Of a stretch of DNA of 64,000 bases, positions 45,333 through 54,791 are shown piece after piece. The notes beneath the pieces were generated by a model. That model saw nothing but the letters and a program-made list of their open reading frames with translations, ran no database searches and was not told where the DNA came from. The stretch spans positions 73,503 through 137,502 of the forward strand of contig CAZSLO010000014.1 in the NCBI GenBank assembly GCA_964608025.1, in the 5' to 3' direction. A program made the translations under genes and the position numbers. Origin of the DNA: CAZSLO01 sp964608025. Lineage in GTDB: Bacteria > Chloroflexota > Dehalococcoidia > Lucifugimonadales > CAJWER01. Each line of letters opens with the position of its first letter. Positions within the stretch are counted from its first letter, which is position 1.

Positions 45333-48300
45333 ATGACAACCAAGAATTCCTTAAGCGGTTCCGACCTCAAGGGAGCATTCGAATGGAGATGTATAGGTCC
45401 CTATAGGGCTGGAAGAGTAGTCGCAGTTGCCGGAGATCCAGTGAATACTGGGGTCTTCTATTTTGGTGCAGTAGCTGGTGGTGTATGGAAATCTACGGAT
45501 GGCGGAACCTACTGGCATAACATTTCCGATGGTTATTTCAACACGTCCTCGGTCGGAGCTATAGCAGTAGCCCAGTCGGACCCGAACGTCATTTACACTG
45601 GGATGGGAGAGGCCTGTATCCGTGTCGATGTTACGTACGGTGATGGAGTATATCGGTCAATTGACGCAGGAAAAACGTGGACTCATCTCGGCCTTGAGAA
45701 CACACGTCATATTTCACGAATACGGATCCATCCTAATAATCCTGATCTAGTTTACGTAGCCGCCTTCGGCCACGCTTTCGGGCCGAACGAGCAACGCGGC
45801 ATATTCCGTTCAAAGAACGGTGGGCGGACCTGGGAAAATATATTGCATAAAAGCGATATCGCAGGTGCTGCTGACTTATCAATGGACCCTCACAACCCTA
45901 GAATCCTTTATGCTTCAATCTGGCAAGCCCAACGTTCATTCTGGTCTATGGATAGCGGAGGTCCTGATTGTGGCCTTTATAGATCAACTGATGGCGGAGA
46001 CAGCTGGCAAGAGATAACTAGGCAAACTGGCCTTCCACAAGGAACTATAGGGCGTATCGGTGTATCGGTATCTCCAGCCAAAACTGGGCTTATCTGGGCA
46101 CTAATCGAAGCTGAGGACGGCGGCATTTTTCGATCAGACGATGGTGGAGATTCATGGAAAATGCTCAACGATTCCGAGGATGTTCGTAGCAGACCATGGT
46201 ATTACACACACATTTTTGCAGACCCCAAAAACTCTGAAACCGTCTACGTGCTAGCACCGGGAATGTTGCGTTCAACAGACGGAGGCAAAACTTTTTCCAA
46301 GATTAATATGGCTCATTCTGATCAACACGATTTATGGATAGACCCAGACGACCCCCAACGTATGATTGAGGGAAATGACGGTGGAGCATATGTTAGTTAC
46401 AACGGCGGCGAGACATGGAGTTCTGGGTTTAATCAACCAACATCTCAACTTTATTCTGCAGTAACAGACAACCAATTCCCCTATCGAGTTTACGGAGCAC
46501 AGCAAGATAATAGCGCTATAAGTGTACCTAGCAGATCAGTTAAGGGTTTTATTACATGGGATGACTGTTACACGATAGGCCTATCTGAGAGTGGTAAGGT
46601 CGCCGTGAATCCAAGTGATCCAAGTATCGTGTACTCGTCATATCCAGGCGGAACCTTGATGAGGTATGACCACAAGAATTCCCAAGTCCGAGTGATTATG
46701 GTATGGCCGGAATATTACCAAAATTCACCACCAAAGGAATATAAGTATCGATTCGGCTGGGAGTTTCCTATATCAATTTCTCCCCACGACCCAAACATTC
46801 TTTATACAGCGGGTAACTTAGCATTTAAATCAACAGACGAAGGCACCACTTGGGAACCAATCAGCGGGGATCTTACACGGGATGACCCTAATAAACAGGA
46901 GCTCTCAGGACCTATTACCTCGGAAGGTCCTTGGGCTGAAATATACTGCACTATCTATTCTTTTGCAGAATCTCCGTCAAAGCCGGGTTTGCTCTGGGCG
47001 GGTACTGATGATGGCCTGATTCATATTTCGCTAGACGGCGGTGGGAAATGGACAAATGTGACGCCTCATGATCTACCTGAATGGACCATGATCAGCACAA
47101 TTGAACCTTCAATCCATGATCCTGCAAAAGCATATGTGGCGGCAACTAGATATAAACTCGATGACGACCGTCCAATGATATATAAGACTACAGACTACGG
47201 TGCAACATGGGAACTGATAGTTTCCGGTATCAAAGATGGGGATTTCACTCGGGTAGTTCGAGAAGATCCAGAACAGGCTGGTTTGATTTATGCCGGTACG
47301 GAAACTGGAGTGTATTTCTCAACTGATGACGGATATCACTGGCAACCTATCCAACTAAATCTTCCTATCGTGCCTATATACGATATCTCTGTGAAAGACA
47401 GTGACCTTATCGTCGCAACACACGGTCGTTCGTTCTGGATACTCGATGATATAAGTCCACTACAACAATCATCAGCCTTAGCATTGACAGGTGATACTCG
47501 CCTGTTCAAGCCAAGAACGACTATTCGTATGATGAAACAAGCTGGATCAATCGTCGAAACAGGGAGCGGTAACCACTACACTAGCGACTTATTGGGAGCA
47601 CCTGCTGCGTGGCTCGAGAACAGAACAGTCGACGGAAAACCCACGAAGAGTGGGCTCACATCGGGTATGAACCCACCTGACGGGGTTGCAATCGACTTCA
47701 TCTTAGAAAACAACAAAAAAGAAGATCTGGTTATCGAAATACTCGACTCAAACAAAAACGTGATTAGGCAGTTGTTTCCAGTCCCAAAAGACGCCTATCC
47801 AGTGAAAATTCGAAATGGGTTGAACCGTATTTACTGGGATTTAATGTACAACACATCATTCGAACTGCCCGACGAGACAGGTGACGAAAGCCCCTTCGCT
47901 GCTAAAACCATGGCACCCCTTGCTGCCCCCGGGACTTACAGTGTGCGGCTCAAGATTGGAGATACTGTTCATAGCGATTCTTTTCAAATATTGAAAGATC
48001 CGCGGTCAGCCACCTCGCAAAAGGGATTTGATAAACAGCTTGACCTCCAACTACAAATCCGGGACAAGTACGAAGAAACTAGAGACCTTATCCTCCAAAT
48101 ACGATCTGTAAAACAACAGGTTTCCGAATGGGAAAAACGTTATATAGACAGTCATCCATTAATAGCAAATACTGCCAATTCGATCCTCAGACAATTATCT
48201 GAAGTAGAAAACGAAATCGTCCCTTACAAATCAGCTGGACCTCAACCCAGGGGCATCCCTGTTGGACTTTACGCTAAAATAAAGGAGTTGATGGGAATAG

Positions 48301-48467
48301 TCTCCTGTGCCGATTGGCCACCAACAAAGTCATCTTACGAATTACTCGATGATTTATCCGATCGGCTAGAAATACAGTTTGCGATCTTGCAAAACGTCAT
48401 CAACCAGGAGGTACCAGCTTTAATAAAACTACTCGATGAGGAAAATGTGCCCTTGGATTCAACATGA
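45333..48467 (+). CDS. Large BNR/sialidase-like beta-propeller protein (copy 2)
   Basis: The 1044-residue protein is a close paralogue of the one at 15274-18399. Both open with IGPxRxGRVVAVAG, share GDGVYRSxDxGxTW and HISRIRxHPxNPDxxYVA, and end in a helical tail. It has many Asp-box repeats (STDGGTYW, STDGGDSW, SDDGGDSW, STDEGTTW), forming two propellers. No signal peptide is visible. The function is unknown; Asp boxes are structural and do not prove sialidase activity. GAGG precedes the ATG at 45333. It separates uvrB from uvrC, suggesting it was inserted into a repair-gene locus. Confidence 0.85.
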   Translation: MTTKNSLSGSDLKGAFEWRCIGPYRAGRVVAVAGDPVNTGVFYFGAVAGGVWKSTDGGTYWHNISDGYFNTSSVGAIAVAQSDPNVIYTGMGEACIRVDVTYGDGVYRSIDAGKTWTHLGLENTRHISRIRIHPNNPDLVYVAAFGHAFGPNEQRGIFRSKNGGRTWENILHKSDIAGAADLSMDPHNPRILYASIWQAQRSFWSMDSGGPDCGLYRSTDGGDSWQEITRQTGLPQGTIGRIGVSVSPAKTGLIWALIEAEDGGIFRSDDGGDSWKMLNDSEDVRSRPWYYTHIFADPKNSETVYVLAPGMLRSTDGGKTFSKINMAHSDQHDLWIDPDDPQRMIEGNDGGAYVSYNGGETWSSGFNQPTSQLYSAVTDNQFPYRVYGAQQDNSAISVPSRSVKGFITWDDCYTIGLSESGKVAVNPSDPSIVYSSYPGGTLMRYDHKNSQVRVIMVWPEYYQNSPPKEYKYRFGWEFPISISPHDPNILYTAGNLAFKSTDEGTTWEPISGDLTRDDPNKQELSGPITSEGPWAEIYCTIYSFAESPSKPGLLWAGTDDGLIHISLDGGGKWTNVTPHDLPEWTMISTIEPSIHDPAKAYVAATRYKLDDDRPMIYKTTDYGATWELIVSGIKDGDFTRVVREDPEQAGLIYAGTETGVYFSTDDGYHWQPIQLNLPIVPIYDISVKDSDLIVATHGRSFWILDDISPLQQSSALALTGDTRLFKPRTTIRMMKQAGSIVETGSGNHYTSDLLGAPAAWLENRTVDGKPTKSGLTSGMNPPDGVAIDFILENNKKEDLVIEILDSNKNVIRQLFPVPKDAYPVKIRNGLNRIYWDLMYNTSFELPDETGDESPFAAKTMAPLAAPGTYSVRLKIGDTVHSDSFQILKDPRSATSQKGFDKQLDLQLQIRDKYEETRDLILQIRSVKQQVSEWEKRYIDSHPLIANTANSILRQLSEVENEIVPYKSAGPQPRGIPVGLYAKIKELMGIVSCADWPPTKSSYELLDDLSDRLEIQFAILQNVINQEVPALIKLLDEENVPLDST

Positions 48468-48579
48468 TCCTACATCTATATAGCCGCCAATTACAATGAC
48501 ATGACAAACTCAATCATCGAACCTCTTTAATGAAGTGAGAGTTAAATTGATTACCATCTATTTTTGCGCTATCCATGGC

Positions 48580-50451
48580 CTATAGGTGTTCTTTCAATCT
48601 ATCAGCTAGTTTGTGATTCATACTTGGAGCTGCCGCCAACTCTTCAATCGACGCGTCCTTTATCCCTTTGACTGAGCCGAATTTTCGGAGTAATACACGC
48701 CGGCGCTTAGATCCAATACCTGGTACGGAATCCAAGACCGATGAGACTGATTTTTTTGATCGACTCTTTCTGTGAAAAGTTATCGCAAATCTATGTGCTT
48801 CATTCCTTGCACGTTGTACTAGAAAAAGGGCCTTCGAATTCCGCGGCAAAATAATAGAATCAGGTGATTCGGGAACAAAAATCTCTTCCTTCTGTTTTGC
48901 AAGACTTGCAAGTGGGATTGTCTGAATTCCCAACTCTAGAAATACCTGTAGAGCTGCACCAAGATGGCCTTTGCCTCCATCAATCAACACCAGATCAGGA
49001 ACGGTCTCCCAAGCATCTACGTTCGATCCATCTTGTTTTTTATCTCTTAATTCAGCCTCAATCATATTTCCTGCCCGCTTGAAACGCCTGGTTAAAACCT
49101 CACGCATCATCGAATAATCATCTATTCCATCAACAGCTTTGATCTTGAATCTACGATAGTTGGATGTCTTGGGCTTGCCGTCTTCAAAGACAATCATGCT
49201 ACCTACTGGGCTAGAACCCTGTATATTGGAGATGTCATAACATTCTATTCGGCGAGGTGGGCGGGGCAGACTTAAGGCCTCCTGAAGTTCCACAATCCCA
49301 GCCTCGGTTTCACCACGAGCAACTTGCCTGACACGTAGCTGTTCTAAACCTTCAACAGCATTTTCTTCTACCATTTGTACAAGTTTCCGTTTCTCGCCAC
49401 GACGCGGCATATAAACGCTAACTCTTCCTTTACGTTTGCTTCCAAGCCACAAATTTAAAGCCTCTGGATCAAGTGGGCTATGTTGGGTCAGGATTCTTGC
49501 AGGCACAAACGGATTGGCACTGTAAAACTGCTCGATAAAAGTAGTGAGAATCTTGCCCGGATCCTTCTCAGAAGTACCAGTCATAATGAAATTATCTCTA
49601 CCAATCAATTTACCTTCCCTGATGAAAAACACCTCAATCCAAGCCTCATCATCTTCAATAGCTAAACCAATCACATCCATACTCTCCTGGCTAAGATTAA
49701 GAACTTTCTGGCCAGCTTTAACTTTGTCAATGGCCTTGAATTGGTCTCGCAATACTGCAGCTCGCTCGAATTCCTGTTTATCCGCAGCTTCCCTCATCTG
49801 TCTCAAGACCTGTTTGGCAACTTTCTCCGTCTTGCCACTAAGAAATAGGGTTACCTGCTCTATCACCTTTCCATATTCAGACTTATCTGCAACCCCTATA
49901 CATGGTCCAACACATCGGTTGATATGGTAATCAAGACATGGCCTCTGGGATGTACCAGTTATTGATTTAGTGCAAGAGCGATACGGAAACAACTTCTTAA
50001 GTAGAGCCAATGTACTCCTTACACTAGAAGCACTAGCATAAGGACCAAAGTAGAGTGATCCATCATTATTAATAGCACGAGTGATATAAACTCGTGGAAA
50101 ATCCTCGGACATATCTATCTTGATAAACGGGTAACTCTTGTCATCTTTAAGACGAGAGTTATATGGGGGCTTGTGTTCCTTGATCAGATTGCACTCGAGG
50201 AACACGGCTTCTTCGTCTGATTCAGTCAATATGAAATCAAAGTCAGTGACCTGACCCACCATTGTTCTTATCTTGGGTTCAAGTCGGTTTTTCTTAACAA
50301 AATAGCTCCGCAGCCGGTTGCGGAGATTTCCGGCCTTGCCAACATAGAGAATACTGCCGAAATCATCACGCATCCGGTACACACCAGATTTAGAAGGCAC
50401 TGCCTTAAGCAGCTGAGAAAGATCGTGCTTTTGGATACTCTTATTTGCCAT
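48580..50451 (-). CDS. uvrC: Excinuclease ABC subunit C
   Basis: The protein of about 623 residues has an N-terminal GIY-YIG nuclease domain (SGVYRMRDDFGSILYVGKAGNLRNRLRSYF region), a Cys-rich linker (CTKSITGTSQRPCLDYHINRCVGPC) and a UVR domain (EFERAAVLRDQFKAID). The RNase H-like domain follows (RIECYDISNIQGS, VPDLVLIDGGKGHL), then a C-terminal helix-hairpin-helix pair (VPGIGSKRRRVLL). UvrC makes both incisions around the lesion. The ATG at 50451 is preferred; the frame extends to 50493. There is no strong Shine-Dalgarno at either place. Confidence 0.96.
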   Translation of the reverse strand: MANKSIQKHDLSQLLKAVPSKSGVYRMRDDFGSILYVGKAGNLRNRLRSYFVKKNRLEPKIRTMVGQVTDFDFILTESDEEAVFLECNLIKEHKPPYNSRLKDDKSYPFIKIDMSEDFPRVYITRAINNDGSLYFGPYASASSVRSTLALLKKLFPYRSCTKSITGTSQRPCLDYHINRCVGPCIGVADKSEYGKVIEQVTLFLSGKTEKVAKQVLRQMREAADKQEFERAAVLRDQFKAIDKVKAGQKVLNLSQESMDVIGLAIEDDEAWIEVFFIREGKLIGRDNFIMTGTSEKDPGKILTTFIEQFYSANPFVPARILTQHSPLDPEALNLWLGSKRKGRVSVYMPRRGEKRKLVQMVEENAVEGLEQLRVRQVARGETEAGIVELQEALSLPRPPRRIECYDISNIQGSSPVGSMIVFEDGKPKTSNYRRFKIKAVDGIDDYSMMREVLTRRFKRAGNMIEAELRDKKQDGSNVDAWETVPDLVLIDGGKGHLGAALQVFLELGIQTIPLASLAKQKEEIFVPESPDSIILPRNSKALFLVQRARNEAHRFAITFHRKSRSKKSVSSVLDSVPGIGSKRRRVLLRKFGSVKGIKDASIEELAAAPSMNHKLADRLKEHL

Positions 50452-50575
50452 CGCTATTTCATATGGTGAATAAAATGAACAAGCATTAAGCAATACTGTA
50501 TAAGGCTAAGCACCAGTTTAGGCTTCTCGTGATCAAAGAGATCCGATGGCCTAAATAGAAGGAAGAAAGTTAGGG

Positions 50576-50929
50576 TTATCCCCCAAGCAGGAGGGTCATA
50601 ATACCGATCATTACAAAGATGATCGAGGAAATCACACCGATGCGAATCAGCTCCGGCTTTAGGTAAGGATATACTGCCAAGTCTGTTTCTCTTGATCTGT
50701 TAGTGCGTCGGGAATGTCGCTGGGACCCCAAGGAAGCTGGCCCAAGAGGCTGCCGATCTTGAGCGGCCTGTCCTGTTGAAACTGGTGTACTTGAAACCTC
50801 GTGCTGTTCACCAGACTGTTGAGTTTGGGTAGGTCCAGCTTTGAAATCTTGTGGAGCAGGGCGACCCTTTTTTCTTTTGTTACGTACCTTGGCCTGTCTT
50901 GATGCAGCCCGTTGATTTTTGCTCGGCAT
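50576..50929 (-). CDS. Small tail-anchored, basic protein of unknown function
   Basis: I do not recognise a family. The 117-residue protein is strongly basic at the N-terminus (SRQAKVRNKRKKGRPAP). A low-complexity Gln/Ser/Pro stretch follows, then one C-terminal membrane segment, IGVISSIIFVMIGIMTLLLGG, preceded by YPYLKPELIRI. This is the shape of a tail-anchored protein with a cytoplasmic, possibly nucleic-acid- or ribosome-binding N-terminus. GGAG precedes the ATG. It lies between xer and uvrC on the same strand, with gaps of over 100 bases on both sides. Confidence 0.65.
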   Translation of the reverse strand: MPSKNQRAASRQAKVRNKRKKGRPAPQDFKAGPTQTQQSGEQHEVSSTPVSTGQAAQDRQPLGPASLGSQRHSRRTNRSRETDLAVYPYLKPELIRIGVISSIIFVMIGIMTLLLGG

Positions 50930-51068
50930 TATACTTTTCTCCAGTTCTAATTAAAGGGTACGGCTGAAAGGACAAACGGTCAACCTAGGCACTAAATCTG
51001 TCAATAATCTATTTATATAAAATTGGGGAGCAAGTTTCGGCATTGACCCATTTATGCTATGTGAACTT

Positions 51069-51968
51069 CTATGCTCGTGGATGAGATTTTTCATATTCCG
51101 TCCTCACATGCTCGCTGGTTAGGTGTGTATATACCTGTGTAGTTGTAATACTCGAATGTCCAAGGAGTTCTTGTACATGTCTAATCGGAGCTCCACCATG
51201 TAATAAGTGGGTGGCAAAACTGTGTCGAAGCGTGTGTGGTGTAATATTAGTTGATATCCCAGCCTTAGCTGCCAGTTTCTTTAGGATAAGCCAAAACCCC
51301 TGCCGAGTGAGACGTGCTCCTCGCTTGTTTAGGAAAACTGCACGTTCAGATTTTGAGGAAGAGAGTTCCGGTCTAGCCTGCTCAATATACGAGGATATGG
51401 CTCCCACCGCAGACTTGTAAATCGGTACTATACGCTCTTTTGATCCCTTCCCAAAACAACGAATAAACCCTTCATCTAGATCGATATCATCAAGGTCAAG
51501 AGAAACTAACTCAGAAACCCTAATTCCACTTGCGTATGTAAGTTCTAGCATAGCCTTATCCCTAAAACCTTCAGGGGATTTTTCGAAGGGATGATTCAGG
51601 AGTGAATCAACATCCGAGATACTTAGCGCTTTAGGTAAAGAGCGGCCGACCCGCGGAGAACTCACATTTTCTGTTGGATTCTGATCGATTTTACCTTCAT
51701 CAAGTAGAAATTCGAAAAATGATCTTGAGGAAGCTATTTTTCGTGCCTTCGTAGTATCAGAGTAACCCTTATCACAGAGATATATTATATAAGCTGTAAT
51801 ATCTTGTTGTCCTAGTGAATGCCAATCCAACTTGGGATCTTGGCGAACAGACTCCATTAAGAATTGCACAAGCTGACAAACATCGTTCCTGTAAGCAGAC
51901 AACGTGTGCCTTGATACACCCCGTTCAACAGTCATATAGTTTAGGAATCTCTCTATTTCAACATCCAT
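51069..51968 (-). CDS. Tyrosine recombinase, XerC/XerD type
   Basis: The 299-residue protein has a SAM-like N-terminal core-binding domain (IERFLNYMTVERGVSRHTLSAYRND) and the catalytic domain. The R-H-R-Y set is visible as ASGIRVSELVSLDLDDI (Arg), TPHTLRHSFATHLL (His and Arg) and LLGHSSITTTQVYTH (His and the Tyr nucleophile). The length and the housekeeping context favour a chromosome-dimer resolvase rather than a phage integrase. XerC and XerD cannot be separated with confidence by eye. Its dif site was not found in the window. Confidence 0.92.
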   Translation of the reverse strand: MDVEIERFLNYMTVERGVSRHTLSAYRNDVCQLVQFLMESVRQDPKLDWHSLGQQDITAYIIYLCDKGYSDTTKARKIASSRSFFEFLLDEGKIDQNPTENVSSPRVGRSLPKALSISDVDSLLNHPFEKSPEGFRDKAMLELTYASGIRVSELVSLDLDDIDLDEGFIRCFGKGSKERIVPIYKSAVGAISSYIEQARPELSSSKSERAVFLNKRGARLTRQGFWLILKKLAAKAGISTNITPHTLRHSFATHLLHGGAPIRHVQELLGHSSITTTQVYTHLTSEHVRTEYEKSHPRA

Positions 51969-52185
51969 TAATAATCACCTGCCAGCGATGTCGGAAATAC
52001 GAATCCTTTATATATTCAATCGTAATCATCGTATCTCTATGATTAAAATGACAATCTAGGTCAGGCTAAGGATAATTTCTGGATTTTGGCAATAATCGAT
52101 ATGCCTCCAATATAATTTGTCCTCTCCTTCTTGACGTGAGTTGATCACGTCCCTAAAATTTCCATTACGAAGTAAAGAGTTAAGC

Positions 52186-53058
52186 ATGATTGAAATCAAC
52201 ATTAGTCCGTTCCTGTTCTCCATAGATTTCGTATCGAGATTTACCCTTAGTTGGCATGGCCTATTTAGCTTTATCGCTGTTGCTACAGCAGTGGTTCTAG
52301 TTGCACGATGGGCTCCACTAAGACAGGTAGATCCAGATGCGGTGCTATCAATTGCAATATGGGCCATAATCGGAGGAGTAATCGGAGCTCGGGTTGTCCA
52401 CATAATAGACAACTGGACCGACATCTATTCTCTGCGCCCTATACAGATGCTTGAAATATGGACCGGAGGCATAGGAGTCTGGGGAGGTATTCTAGGCGGA
52501 TTCATTGGAGGTATGGCCTACGCCTTAATACAAAAATACCCAGCTGGACTGATCGCAGATCTTACTGCACCGGCTATGCTTTACGTCCAAACTATTGGTC
52601 GAATTGGAGACATAGTTAACGGAGAGCACTGCTCGAGATTTACTGATGCATTATTTGGATTCATATGGACCCATCCACAATCAGCTGCAAGAAGTTGTGC
52701 CAACGGATTCACAAATGAAGTCCATCCTGCAATTGTCTATGAGATGGTCTGGAATATGGTCGCACTGGCAGTAATATGGCAGCTTCGAGGGCGGTTGAAA
52801 CCGGATGGCATGCTCTGGGCTGTTTACCTGGCCCTTTACTCAATTGGCCGATTTGGAGTTAGCTTTCTACGAGAAGATCGTATCTGGGCATTTGGTATGC
52901 AGGAAGCCCACTACATATCATTGTTGGTCTTGGCCATTACAATACCTATAATATTGATTAAAGCTAGGGTAATAGAAAGAACCGAGGAGCCACCCTTGAT
53001 TGTCGAACACGGAACGAGGGCAAACCGCCGCCGCAAATCGAAAACTGTTAGAAATTAG
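52186..53058 (+). CDS. lgt: Prolipoprotein diacylglyceryl transferase
   Basis: The protein of about 290 residues has seven or so membrane segments and the Lgt signature: RFTLSWHGLFSF at the first periplasmic-membrane loop, IIGGVIGARVVHIIDNW, and YVQTIGRIGDIVNGEHCSR, a G-R-x-G-N-x-x-N-x-E-like motif with Asp in place of the first Asn. GRFGVSFLREDR lies near the end. Lgt attaches diacylglycerol from phosphatidylglycerol to lipobox cysteines. The ATG at 52186 is preferred (AAAGAG upstream); the frame extends to 52141. It overlaps the end of the convergent recJ gene by four bases. Confidence 0.93.
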   Translation: MIEINISPFLFSIDFVSRFTLSWHGLFSFIAVATAVVLVARWAPLRQVDPDAVLSIAIWAIIGGVIGARVVHIIDNWTDIYSLRPIQMLEIWTGGIGVWGGILGGFIGGMAYALIQKYPAGLIADLTAPAMLYVQTIGRIGDIVNGEHCSRFTDALFGFIWTHPQSAARSCANGFTNEVHPAIVYEMVWNMVALAVIWQLRGRLKPDGMLWAVYLALYSIGRFGVSFLREDRIWAFGMQEAHYISLLVLAITIPIILIKARVIERTEEPPLIVEHGTRANRRRKSKTVRN

Positions 53059-54791
53059 CTGGATACCATCTGGAAATCAATCACCTTCAGTTCTACTTTG
53101 GGTACACCACCCCATTCATTCAAGCCGATATTGTAGACCACATCTACCACTCCACCACTTGGAGCAAAACTGTGCCCTTGTTTAAATGCGATGGCATCCC
53201 ACATCTTGGCATCGTGTACAAGCCACATTTTCAGATGGCTACCATTTCGTCCAACTCTACGACTCTCCGAGATATGCATACCTCTAGTCAAAAACACCGG
53301 GTCAGGATTACCTTCCCCGAATGGACCTAGAGATTTAATGAAATCGAAGTTGTCTTCATCTATATCCTTGGGGGATACCTCTAAATCTATATCGACAGCG
53401 GGTTTAATATCACTCATATCAAGCCCCGTACTTATAGTGCCAACCAGATCCGATTTTAGGGCAGGGAGTTCCTGTGTATAAACCGTAAATCCAGCTGCTG
53501 CAGAATGGCCTCCATACCTCACCAATCGATTCTTTGACATATCCAATGCTTCGATAACGTCCACTTCTGAAATACTTCTGACACTTGCCCTAGAAATTTC
53601 CTCACCCATTGCCAATGCTATAACGGGTCGTTGGTAGTATTCAGATAATCGACCTGCAACTAGGCCAAGAATACCGGGGTGCCATTCTTTATGACCCACA
53701 AAAATAACAGGTTCTTTTGCGGAATTTTCAAGCGCAACTTGATCCATCGCCTGGGTAAAAGCTAATTCAGACATTTCTCGACGCGCCTGGTTAGCTAACT
53801 CTAACTGTTCAGCCAGATCTTCTGCTTTCTTTCTTGTCTTGGCCGTCAATAACTCCAAGCTTATATTCGCATCCCCGATCCTCCCGGAAGCATTAAGTCT
53901 GGGCACCAAATTGAAAGATAGATTTCCCGAATCAATCCTGTCATTGGAAAGTCCTATCCGTTTTATCAAGGCTTTCAGGCCAGGATGTTCGGTTGAGTTC
54001 AGGAATTCCAGTCCCCTACTAACGATATATCGGTTTTCCCCTGTTAGATTTCCCAGATCAGCAACGGTACCAATAGCTGCAATTTCAAGTAGATGTTCCG
54101 GCCTTGGCCTACCTATATCCAACCACAATGCCTCGACCAGCTTGTATGCCAATCCAGCACCAGTAAGTTCCAAGTACGGATATCCCGACCCAGATCTCTT
54201 GGGATTAACAACTGCAGCAGCTTCAGGAAGAGTCCCAGATATAGTGTGATGATCAGTTACAATGGTTTCTATGCCTAGGGCATTCCCAAACCTTATTTCG
54301 TCAAAAGAGTTAGTACCACAGTCCACCGTAATCATGGTAGACACACCCTGACCACGTATACTTCCTAAGGCTATTGGGTTCAGTCCATGCCCCTCAGATA
54401 CCCTATTGGGAAGATAAGGCACGACCCTTGCTCCAAGCTCTGACAATGCCATTACTATAATGGCAGTCCCAGTAAGACCATCAGCATCAAAGTCTCCGAA
54501 TACCGCAATACCTTCTTGTAAATCTATCGCCTTCCGAAGACACCCTACTGCCGAAGTCATATCTGGCAGCAAGAACGGATCATGGGATAAACGTTCATCT
54601 ACAGCTAGAAAGGCGTGGACATCCTCTGGGTAGATCAATCCTCTGTTGTAAAGAAGCCTAGCCTGTATTTCGGGGAATCCTATATCCGATGAGAATCCAG
54701 CAGGAGGTGCTGGTCGTAAACGCCACTCTTTTGCTGGAATATTGTCCCGAATAATCTTTAGGTTACCTCGTTCCTTATTCCTAAACTCCAA
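53055..54791 (-). CDS. recJ: Single-stranded-DNA-specific exonuclease RecJ
   Basis: The 578-residue protein has the DHH-family motifs: GIAVFGDFDADGLTGTAI, STMITVDCGTNSF, IVTDHHT (the DHH motif) and the DHHA1 domain KNRLVRYGGHSAAAGFTV. An OB-fold C-terminal part follows (LKMWLVHDAKMWDAIAFKQG). RecJ degrades single-stranded DNA 5' to 3' in recombination and repair. The start is a TTG at 54791, overlapping the end of fabF by 11 bases, which suggests translational coupling. It converges on lgt. Confidence 0.94.
   Translation of the reverse strand: MEFRNKERGNLKIIRDNIPAKEWRLRPAPPAGFSSDIGFPEIQARLLYNRGLIYPEDVHAFLAVDERLSHDPFLLPDMTSAVGCLRKAIDLQEGIAVFGDFDADGLTGTAIIVMALSELGARVVPYLPNRVSEGHGLNPIALGSIRGQGVSTMITVDCGTNSFDEIRFGNALGIETIVTDHHTISGTLPEAAAVVNPKRSGSGYPYLELTGAGLAYKLVEALWLDIGRPRPEHLLEIAAIGTVADLGNLTGENRYIVSRGLEFLNSTEHPGLKALIKRIGLSNDRIDSGNLSFNLVPRLNASGRIGDANISLELLTAKTRKKAEDLAEQLELANQARREMSELAFTQAMDQVALENSAKEPVIFVGHKEWHPGILGLVAGRLSEYYQRPVIALAMGEEISRASVRSISEVDVIEALDMSKNRLVRYGGHSAAAGFTVYTQELPALKSDLVGTISTGLDMSDIKPAVDIDLEVSPKDIDEDNFDFIKSLGPFGEGNPDPVFLTRGMHISESRRVGRNGSHLKMWLVHDAKMWDAIAFKQGHSFAPSGGVVDVVYNIGLNEWGGVPKVELKVIDFQMVSS

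Noticed and set aside
51069..51968. The Xer-like recombinase as a mobile-element integrase
   Set aside because: Its length, motif spacing and housekeeping neighbours (lgt, recJ, uvrC) fit a chromosomal XerC/D. No attachment sites, cargo genes or tRNA lie beside it.
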